Assembly: GCA_020352595.1 (NCBI GenBank)
Contig: CP070682.1
Coordinates: 677,934 to 690,757, forward strand
From: a bacterium
GTDB taxonomy: Bacteria > BMS3Abin14
Length of the DNA stretch: 12,824 bases
Reading direction: 5' to 3'
A program made the position numbers and the translations under genes. Shown here one piece after another: positions 7,758-12,824 of the stretch; within the stretch, counting starts at the first letter, position 1; each line of letters begins with the position of its first letter. Under the pieces are notes generated by a model that ran no database searches, had not been told where the DNA came from, and worked only from the letters and a program-made list of their open reading frames with translations.

Positions 7758-8738
7758 CTACCGGACGTGAAGGGAGTTGCCCCCCTTGCGCCGCGCTTCC
7801 CGGAGGGCGTCCTCCACACGGTTGATGAGCACCTTCTCCCCCTCTCCCTGCTCGTAGGTCGAAAGGCCGATGCTCAGGCTCAGGACCGGCTCGCCGATGG
7901 AGGGGCGTCTTTCCATGGACTTGAGGATCTTCTCGGCGATATCCCGGGCCGCCTCCTCGTCCTCGCCCACGAGCAGGACGTGCCATTTCGACCCCACCCG
8001 GCAGGGAACGTCCAGGTTGCACAGCTGGTTCCGGATGATCTCCGAGACCTCCACGAGGAGTTCATCACCCTTGACGTGCCCGTGCATGGCGTTGAACTCC
8101 TTGAACTTGTTGAGCCTGATGTCCATGAGGGCCACCTGCGACTGCAGCTTCTCGGCCCGGACGATCTCCCTGTTGAGCTCCTCGTGCCAGAACTTGTAGC
8201 TGTAAAGACCGGTGAGAGGGTCGATGTTGGACATGGAGAGGACCTTGTCCCCCAGGCTGCCGTGGTCCAGCACCAGCGTGCACAGGCTCGCCATGTCCAC
8301 GATGGCCCTGACCCTCTCCTGGTCGAAGGCAGCCGGGTCGGCCGAGGACATGTACATGAAACCCACCACCTTGCCCCGGATCCCCATGGGGACCGCCAGG
8401 AGGGACGCGTAGTTGTGTTCGAAGGTGTAATTCTCGGTGCCGGCCCTGCTGTCCCCGTCGACGATGATGAGGGGCTCCCTCCTGTCCACCATCTCCCTGA
8501 GGAGGCCGCCGAAGGGGCGTGCGTGGAACCTCTTGATGAACTCGTTGCTCCAGCCCTTGGCCATCGCCACCTTGAAGTTCTCCGTCTTTCCGTCCACGAG
8601 AACGATGGCCGTGGCCAGGCAGCCGAAGAGGTCATGGAGCCCCTGCAGCGCGAAACTGAGGACCTCTTCGCTGGTCATGGGCGAGTTGACCCTTTCCAGG
8701 ATCCTTCTTATGAGTTCGAGCTCGCTTTGGGGGTTCAC
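7758..8738 (-). CDS. GAF domain protein with degenerate GGDEF domain
   Basis: This looks like a cytosolic signalling protein with no signal peptide or membrane segment. Of 326 residues, about 20-160 have the character of a GAF sensory domain (ASLLAVPMGIRGKVVGFMYM near 111-130). Residues 165-326 follow the diguanylate cyclase fold: DPLTGLYSYKFW (173-184), LMDIRLNKFKEFN (204-216), GHVKGDELL (220-228) and LSLSIGLSTY (286-295). The signature GGDEF site aligned with RYGGDEFAVLL reads RVGSKWHVLL, with GSKWH at 249-253. The second Asp of the usual DID metal site is also missing. It should therefore not make c-di-GMP. It may bind GTP or act through protein contacts. The GTG at 8738 was chosen because GGGAGG lies 6 bases upstream. 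An ATG 75 bp earlier lacks this support. It follows coaE and precedes rho, with its own promoter. Confidence 0.85.
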   Translation of the reverse strand: MNPQSELELIRRILERVNSPMTSEEVLSFALQGLHDLFGCLATAIVLVDGKTENFKVAMAKGWSNEFIKRFHARPFGGLLREMVDRREPLIIVDGDSRAGTENYTFEHNYASLLAVPMGIRGKVVGFMYMSSADPAAFDQERVRAIVDMASLCTLVLDHGSLGDKVLSMSNIDPLTGLYSYKFWHEELNREIVRAEKLQSQVALMDIRLNKFKEFNAMHGHVKGDELLVEVSEIIRNQLCNLDVPCRVGSKWHVLLVGEDEEAARDIAEKILKSMERRPSIGEPVLSLSIGLSTYEQGEGEKVLINRVEDALREARRKGGNSLHVR

Positions 8739-8862
8739 CTGCGTCCTCCCTTCCTCGGGCGGTGTCCCGGCTCCGGAATGATCCGGGCAGGCCGGGCCGT
8801 ATTGATGTTCCAACAGGCAGTGGTGAATCGGCAGAAGCGGGGGGGTGTTTTCTGTACCCTAA

Positions 8863-8889
8863 ATTATATCAGAAACCTTCGGCCCGCAA
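8863..8889 (-). promoter_or_regulatory. Extended -10 promoter of the GAF/GGDEF-like gene
   Basis: On the minus strand a perfect TATAAT (8863-8868) is preceded by the TGn extension (TGATATAAT). The best -35 is a poor TTGCGG (8884-8889) at 15 bp. The extended -10 could compensate for the weak -35. The site lies between the coaE stop and the GTG at 8738, leaving a leader of roughly 120 bases. Confidence 0.65.
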
Positions 8890-8923
8890 CGTTTTTCAGG
8901 CGCCTTTCCTCCCATGGGCGCCC

Positions 8924-9520
8924 TCATCTTCCCAGCTCGGCGAGGATCCTGTCCAGCTGCCTGCTGGTCTCCTCCCGGGAGCCGCCGTTGTCCAGGACCC
9001 AGGTGGCCAGACCTTTGCGGAGCTCGTCGGAGGCCTGGCTCCTCATGCGCGCGAGGGCTTCCTCGCCGGTGTATCTGCCCGACTCGGCCAGCCTTCGCAG
9101 ACGGACGTCCCGGGGTGCCGTGACGAGGAGCACACCGTCGTAGACCGCGGCCCGGGCCGGATCGGTCAGCAGGGGAACCTCCACCACGACGAGCCTGGAG
9201 GGGTCCTCCTGGAGAGCCCTTGAGACGATGTCCGCCTCCAGCTCTCTTATGAGCGGGTGCAGGATGGCTTCCAGCCTCAGACGCGCGTCGGGATCATGGA
9301 ATACCTCTTCCGCCATCCTCTTCCGGTCAAGGCGGCCCTCCCTGTCGAAGAAACCTTCGCCGAAGGCGTCCCTGACCATCCCGGCTCCCGCCGACCCGGG
9401 CTCCACCACCCGCCGCGCCAGTTCGTCCGTGTCGACACCCAGGGCGCCGAGCTCCTCGAGGGCCTTTCTCACGCTGGATTTGCCTGATCCGATGCCGCCG
9501 GTTATGGCGATTACTGGCAC
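8924..9520 (-). CDS. coaE: Dephospho-CoA kinase
   Basis: CoaE phosphorylates the 3'-hydroxyl of the ribose of dephospho-CoA with ATP, the last step of coenzyme A synthesis. The 198-residue product is of normal length (about 200). It opens VIAITGGIGSGKSSV, with the P-loop at residues 8-15, followed by VDTDELARRVVEPGSAG, a region that binds the CoA moiety. ILHPLIR and VVVEVPLLTDP follow, then the family-typical C-terminal ASDELRKGLATWVLDNGGSREE. The start is GTG at 9520, directly before PVIAITGGIG, with AGGGG about 9 bases upstream. It is divergent from bioY and lies upstream of the GAF/GGDEF-like gene. coaE near rho is a context I recall from Geobacter-like genomes. Confidence 0.95.
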   Translation of the reverse strand: MPVIAITGGIGSGKSSVRKALEELGALGVDTDELARRVVEPGSAGAGMVRDAFGEGFFDREGRLDRKRMAEEVFHDPDARLRLEAILHPLIRELEADIVSRALQEDPSRLVVVEVPLLTDPARAAVYDGVLLVTAPRDVRLRRLAESGRYTGEEALARMRSQASDELRKGLATWVLDNGGSREETSRQLDRILAELGR

Positions 9521-9542
9521 GGGGTCACCCCTGCATCCTTCT

Positions 9543-9558
9543 TCTGGACATTTCCAGA
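9543..9558. promoter_or_regulatory. Dyad overlapping the bioY -35, candidate operator
   Basis: TCTGGA and TCCAGA form perfect 6-bp inverted arms around CATT. The dyad contains the whole predicted -35 hexamer of bioY, a position suited to repression. It does not match the BirA-type operator (TTGTTAACC with distant inverted copy) that I know from biotin genes. The regulator is unknown, and the divergent coaE could share it. Confidence 0.4.
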
Positions 9559-9573
9559 CCCATCTACTATTAA
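9545..9573 (+). promoter_or_regulatory. Candidate sigma70 promoter of bioY
   Basis: TGGACA (9545-9550, five of six consensus bases) and TATTAA (9568-9573, four of six) are separated by exactly 17 bp. They lie in the 100-bp gap between divergent coaE and bioY. The predicted leader before the bioY ATG is about 40 bases, too short for a riboswitch. Confidence 0.65.
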
Positions 9574-9620
9574 ACGAGGACGGCTTTCGTCTTCGCCCTT
9601 CTCACAGAGGATATACGCCC

Positions 9621-10184
9621 ATGGGTTCCAGGACAAGGGACATGGCGCTCGTCTCGCTCACCGTAGCGCTCACCACCGCCGGAGCCTTCCTCCGGATCCC
9701 GGCGGGCCCCGTGCCCATAAGCCTGCAGACCCTCTTCGTTCTCATCTCCGGGGCCATCCTGGGCCCCTGGCTCGGAGCCCTGGCCATGGTCGCCTACATC
9801 CTTCTCGGGCTCATCGGGCTTCCCGTCTTCACCGGAGGCGGAGGCCCCGGATACGTCCTGTCCCCCACCTTCGGTTTCCTCCTCTCCTTTCCTCTGGCGG
9901 CCATGACCGTGGGGCTTCTGGCGCGGGCCGGCTCCTCGCCGGCGGGAGGCTCCCGAAGCCGGGACGTCGCCGCCCTGGTCGCGGGTACGGCGGTGATCTA
10001 CCTGGTGGGGGTTCCCTGGCTGGGGCTCAACCTCAAGATCGTCCAGGGAAAGGATCTGGGGCTGCGCGCCCTGCTCATGATCGGCATGATCCCCTTTCTT
10101 CCGGGCGACGCCCTCAAGGTGCTCCTGGCCTCGCTGCTCCTGAGGCCCCTGCGCAGGGCTGTCAGCCGTCAGGGGAGAGGATGA
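9621..10184 (+). CDS. bioY: Biotin transporter BioY, substrate-binding S component
   Basis: BioY is the membrane S component of the energy-coupling-factor biotin uptake system, working alone at low capacity or with an EcfAT/BioMN module. The 187-residue product is of family length, nearly all hydrophobic with about six membrane segments. Diagnostic stretches are VPISLQTLFVLISGAILGP (31-49), the small-residue segment VFTGGGGPGYVLSPTFGF (69-86), and GMIPFLPGDALKVLLASLL (155-173). The ATG at 9621 fits AGAGG 10 bases upstream and the family N-terminus. The frame is open back to 9228, but that part lies antisense in coaE. No bioM, bioN or biotin synthesis gene is in the window. It is the only plus-strand gene here and its end overlaps the convergent PNP gene by 23 bp. 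Confidence 0.93.
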   Translation: MGSRTRDMALVSLTVALTTAGAFLRIPAGPVPISLQTLFVLISGAILGPWLGALAMVAYILLGLIGLPVFTGGGGPGYVLSPTFGFLLSFPLAAMTVGLLARAGSSPAGGSRSRDVAALVAGTAVIYLVGVPWLGLNLKIVQGKDLGLRALLMIGMIPFLPGDALKVLLASLLLRPLRRAVSRQGRG

Positions 10185-10929
10185 GGGTCCTCACCTTTTC
10201 CCAGGCGTGAGCCGCCGCGGCTCGCACCGTCTCGACGACCTCCTCGTGGGTCACCCCCGCTGAGCCCGCCTCGTTGGCCACAAGGGCCACCCCGGCGCAC
10301 CTCGCCCCGCTTCCGGCCGCGGCCAGGGTCTCCAGGACCGTGGACATGCACACCATGTCGGCCCCCATCGCCCTCAGGGCCGCCACCTCCGCCCGAGTCT
10401 CGAAGGAAGGCCCCCTCACGCCAGCCAGGACCCCCTCCTTGAGGCCCGCGGCGGCCAGCTTCCTGGCATATCCGGCATCGTAGAGCCGGGCCGCGTCCGG
10501 GAAGAACCCCCTTCCCGTGTGGGGGTCCTGCCCCGTCAGGTTGATCTGGTCGGTGACGGCGACGGCGTCCCCCGGAGCCAGATCCGCCCGCACCGAACCC
10601 ACGGCCGTCGTCAGCAGGATGGAGGAGGCGCCCATGCCCACGAGGGCGAGAACGGGAGCCACGACCTCCGCAGCCGAGAGCCCTTCATACAGGTGCAGCC
10701 TGCCGTCACAGACCGCAACCGGAACGTCCTCCACCCACCCGCCGACAAAACGGCCCGCGTGGCCCGCGGTCGTGGCCGGTCTCAACCCGGCCGCCTCCGC
10801 GAAGGGAACCGGGGCGGACGTGTTGGTGAGGCGCTTCAGCCAGTCGTCGAAACCGCTGCCGAGGACGATGCCCCAGGCCGGGACCAGACCCGCCCCCAGA
10901 AGCCTGCCGCGCAGCCTTTCCGGCGTCAT
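10162..10929 (-). CDS. Purine nucleoside phosphorylase, trimeric PNP family
   Basis: This enzyme cleaves purine nucleosides with phosphate to free base and ribose 1-phosphate in purine salvage. The 255-residue product has the phosphate loop IVLGSGFDDW (21-30), GRLHLYEG (76-83, with R77, H79, Y81), GPSFETRAEVAALRAMGADMVCMSTVLE (173-200) and NEAGSAGVTHEEV (219-231). By alignment with human PNP as I remember it, E181 and N219 correspond to purine-binding E201 and N243. Asn at the latter position favours PNP for inosine and guanosine over methylthioadenosine phosphorylase, which has Asp. The usual TNAAGG reads TTAVGS (107-112) and STVPE reads STVLE, so the site is somewhat divergent and exact substrate is open. 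The ATG at 10929 overlaps the upstream gene's stop (ATGA). Its 3' end overlaps bioY tail to tail. Confidence 0.88.
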   Translation of the reverse strand: MTPERLRGRLLGAGLVPAWGIVLGSGFDDWLKRLTNTSAPVPFAEAAGLRPATTAGHAGRFVGGWVEDVPVAVCDGRLHLYEGLSAAEVVAPVLALVGMGASSILLTTAVGSVRADLAPGDAVAVTDQINLTGQDPHTGRGFFPDAARLYDAGYARKLAAAGLKEGVLAGVRGPSFETRAEVAALRAMGADMVCMSTVLETLAAAGSGARCAGVALVANEAGSAGVTHEEVVETVRAAAAHAWEKVRTLILSPDG

Positions 10930-11189
10930 GGGCGCGGCCTCCTGGTGTAAAGGCCGTCGAAGAAGGCGTCGTCGAAGAAGTGGTAGATCTCCGCGAGGAA
11001 GCCCGTATAGAAGTTCACAAGGATCAGGAAGATGAAGCTGAGGATGATGGTCATGTAGAAGATGACCATGGCCTCACCGCGGCTGGCTTCGATGCGGGGC
11101 GCGAGGAACCGGTGGACGAAGAACCAGACCATGGAGCACAAAAAGGCCAGGTACAGGATGAAGAATCCGAAGGTTAGGAAATAGAGCAT
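10926..11189 (-). CDS. Small two-helix membrane protein, unknown function
   Basis: I do not recognise a family. The 87-residue product is strongly hydrophobic and aromatic, with two likely membrane helices at about 1-26 and 40-63. A short charged loop between them (HRFLAPRIEASRGE) and an acidic-aromatic tail (FFDDAFFDGLY) ending in TRRPRP are the polar parts. It lacks a lipobox. The ATG at 11189 is favoured because hydrophobic sequence starts there, although the GGGGGAG upstream is 13 bases away, so a slightly earlier non-ATG start is possible. Its stop overlaps the PNP ATG (ATGA), implying translational coupling, and a promoter lies upstream. It could be a membrane accessory for nucleoside salvage, or merely co-expressed. 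The sequence does not decide. Confidence 0.75.
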   Translation of the reverse strand: MLYFLTFGFFILYLAFLCSMVWFFVHRFLAPRIEASRGEAMVIFYMTIILSFIFLILVNFYTGFLAEIYHFFDDAFFDGLYTRRPRP

Positions 11190-11250
11190 GGCTAGGGACA
11201 GGCTCCCCCGTCTCTGTGGTGTTGGTCTTAGGACCTGTTCACAACATGTC

Positions 11251-11279
11251 AGAATAGGAAGGAGGGGAGGGTAAATCAA
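11251..11279 (-). promoter_or_regulatory. Candidate promoter of the membrane protein and PNP operon
   Basis: On the minus strand TTGATT (11274-11279) and TATTCT (11251-11256) are exactly 17 bp apart, each matching four of six consensus bases. The spacer is a pyrimidine run (CCCTCCCCTCCTTCC). The start codon at 11189 is about 60 bases downstream. Placement after the tRNA terminator supports an independent unit. Confidence 0.5.
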
Positions 11280-11350
11280 GTGTGTAATGACGGGGCGTGC
11301 TCACCTCTGCGCCCTCTGTCCCCCCGGGGCAGAGGCCCGTCACAGCGAAA

Positions 11351-11373
11351 CGGTCCGGCATTGCGCCGGACCG
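11351..11373 (-). terminator. Intrinsic terminator after tRNA-Pro
   Basis: A perfect 9-bp stem CGGTCCGGC/GCCGGACCG with a 5-base loop lies 11 bases after the encoded CCA end of the tRNA. On the minus strand it is followed by a short TTTCG tract. The tail is weak but the stem is very stable, and the position directly behind a tRNA fits a terminator. Confidence 0.7.
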
Positions 11374-11384
11374 CCATGATCTTC

Positions 11385-11461
11385 TGGTCGGGATGGTGGG
11401 ATTTGAACCCACGGCCTCATGGTCCCGAACCATGCGCGCTACCAGGCTGCGCCACATCCCG
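11385..11461 (-). tRNA. tRNA-Pro, anticodon CGG
   Basis: The 77-nt gene includes an encoded CCA end (11385-11387). The acceptor stem pairs CGGGATG (11455-11461) with CATCCCG (11389-11395), with discriminator A. The anticodon arm pairs CATGG with CCATG around the loop TTCGGGA, giving anticodon CGG for the proline codon CCG. The T arm contains GTGGG-TTCAAAT-CCCAC, and the D arm has GCGCAGCCTGGTAGCGC. All stems are intact. CCG is a frequent Pro codon in GC-rich genomes, so a dedicated CGG tRNA is expected. It lies between the ATP synthase operon end and the PNP unit, with its own promoter and terminator. Confidence 0.97.
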
Positions 11462-11471
11462 AAAAATGGGT

Positions 11472-11499
11472 ATTATAAACACCGAAGGACAAAAGTCAA
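11472..11499 (-). promoter_or_regulatory. Promoter of tRNA-Pro
   Basis: On the minus strand TTGACT (11494-11499, five of six) and a perfect TATAAT (11472-11477) are 16 bp apart. The -10 ends 10 bases before the mature tRNA 5' end, so the 5' leader to be removed by RNase P would be only a few bases. This is one of the best sigma70 promoters in the window. Confidence 0.8.
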
Positions 11500-11575
11500 A
11501 GAAAAACGGGTGCTTATGGTTTCGCCCTGGGGGTCCCAGGTGCGCCCTGCCGGACCTGGAAGGCATGTCACAGGA

Positions 11576-11596
11576 GCGCCCCGCTTTACGGGGCGC
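11576..11596 (-). terminator. Hairpin after atpC, possible operon terminator
   Basis: GCGCCCCG and CGGGGCGC pair perfectly (8 bp) around a 5-base loop, 27 bases after the atpC stop. No T tract follows on the minus strand, so it may be an RNA-stabilising or Rho-assisted end rather than a classical intrinsic terminator. A second weaker stem CCAGGT/ACCTGG (11536-11559) follows. Confidence 0.4.
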
Positions 11597-11600
11597 CAGG

Positions 11601-11628
11601 AATCTGAGATCTGGGATCTGAGATTATT
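11601..11628. repeat. Heptanucleotide tandem repeat at the end of atpC
   Basis: On the plus strand the heptamers AATCTGA, GATCTGG and GATCTGA follow one another exactly (11601-11621), and a fourth, GATTATT, is degenerate. This gives a perfect 9-bp direct repeat ATCTGAGAT at 11602-11610 and 11616-11624. The array abuts and partly covers the atpC stop codon. Short tandem heptamers are known as dispersed repeats in some bacteria; whether this one recurs in this genome cannot be told here. Confidence 0.6.
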
Positions 11629-12043
11629 TTCTCTTGGCCACCTGAACCCTGACCACGGCCTTTTCCAGGCGTGCCCGGGCCTTCTCGTACTCCGGGTCAT
11701 CCTTTCCGGCCGTCAGGATCTTCTCGGCTTCCTGCCGGGCTATTTCCGCCCGGCCAACGTCGATGTCCACCGCCCTCTCCGCCGTCTCCGCCAGGACCTT
11801 CACGCTGTCGTGGGTGACCTCGACGTAGCCCCACGAGACGGCGAGGTGCTCCACCTTGTTGCCCTTCTTGTAGGTCATCTCTCCCACCTTGAGGGCCGTC
11901 AGGAAGGGGATGTGTCCGGGAAGGACCCCGAACTCCCCCTCGATGCCCGGGAGGACCACCTCGCTTACTGGCTCGGAGACCACCACCCTTTCGGGTGTGA
12001 CCACTTCCAGCATGACCTTGCCTGATGTCTGCTCTTTTGCCAT
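11624..12043 (-). CDS. atpC: F1 ATP synthase epsilon subunit
   Basis: The epsilon subunit is part of the F1 central stalk; it couples rotation to Fo and can inhibit ATP hydrolysis. The 139-residue product has family length. The N-terminal beta-sandwich (about 8-88) contains VVTPERVV and the diagnostic LPGIEGEFGVLPGHIPFLTAL (31-51). The C-terminal helical hairpin (about 89-139) is rich in Ala, Glu and Arg (DVGRAEIARQEAEKIL and KARARLEKAVVRVQVAKRK). The ATG at 12043 is 12 bp after the atpD stop with only a weak GCGGAT-type binding site. It is the last gene of the atp operon; a heptamer repeat and a hairpin follow directly. Confidence 0.96.
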   Translation of the reverse strand: MAKEQTSGKVMLEVVTPERVVVSEPVSEVVLPGIEGEFGVLPGHIPFLTALKVGEMTYKKGNKVEHLAVSWGYVEVTHDSVKVLAETAERAVDIDVGRAEIARQEAEKILTAGKDDPEYEKARARLEKAVVRVQVAKRK

Positions 12044-12055
12044 TGTCTGATCCGC

Positions 12056-12824
<769 letters not shown>

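Noticed and set aside
8739..8813. Upstream ATG extending the GAF/GGDEF-like protein by 25 residues
   Set aside because: No ribosome binding site is evident before it, whereas the GTG at 8738 has GGGAGG six bases upstream. The extension stays possible because the promoter lies further upstream.
8897..8922. GGCGCC repeated after coaE as a terminator stem
   Set aside because: The arms could pair over a 12-base loop, but no T tract follows on the minus strand, so it is not a convincing intrinsic terminator.
7656..9143. Plus-strand open frame of 495 codons
   Set aside because: It runs antisense over the GAF/GGDEF-like gene and part of coaE, has no family motif, and is expected from GC-rich codon use. 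The minus-strand reading has clear domains and ribosome binding sites.
11280..11621. Plus-strand open frame with product containing GWWDLNPRPHGPEPCALPGC
   Set aside because: This is the well-known false protein read from the antisense strand of a tRNA gene; the tRNA-Pro with intact stems explains it.

Overview
The window is a GC-rich stretch of bacterial chromosome made almost entirely of core genes. The gene order on the minus strand is coaE, GAF/GGDEF-like gene, rho, rpmE, DUF1385, prfA, prmC, murA, hisG, hisD. This order, the short-form HisG, and a DUF1385 gene between rpmE and prfA fit my recollection of the former Deltaproteobacteria (Desulfobacterota or Desulfuromonadia-like). That placement is an inference from synteny and protein character, not from a search.

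Layout from left to right. 1-5475 is a compact minus-strand operon, read right to left: DUF1385 membrane protein, prfA (release factor 1), prmC (release-factor methyltransferase), murA, hisG and hisD (cut by the window edge). Four of its five junctions overlap by 4 or 8 bp and the fifth has a 7-bp gap, so co-transcription and translational coupling are very likely. 5476-5857 is a 382-bp GC-rich, repeat-containing stretch with no convincing gene. 5858-7422 holds rpmE, with its own promoter, and rho. 7423-7757 is a rho promoter and a leader with several stable hairpins. 7758-9520 holds a GAF protein with a degenerate GGDEF domain, expressed from an extended -10 promoter, and coaE. bioY is divergent from coaE on the plus strand, with a dyad-overlapped promoter. 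It ends tail to tail, overlapping a purine nucleoside phosphorylase gene that is translationally coupled to a small two-helix membrane protein. A tRNA-Pro(CGG) gene with a strong promoter and a hairpin terminator follows, then the end of the F-type ATP synthase operon (atpC, and partial atpD cut by the right edge).

Functionally the window combines translation termination (prfA, prmC), a ribosomal protein (rpmE), transcription termination (rho), the first committed step of peptidoglycan synthesis (murA), histidine synthesis (hisG, hisD), CoA synthesis (coaE), biotin uptake (bioY), purine salvage (PNP) and energy conversion (atpDC). I see no mobile element, CRISPR array, phage gene or defence island, and no evidence of an undescribed multi-gene system. 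The points most worth a second look are the catalytically degenerate GGDEF protein, the structured rho leader, the unexplained repeat-rich gap upstream of DUF1385, the dyads at the bioY and rpmE promoters, the PNP-coupled small membrane protein, and a heptanucleotide repeat at the end of atpC.
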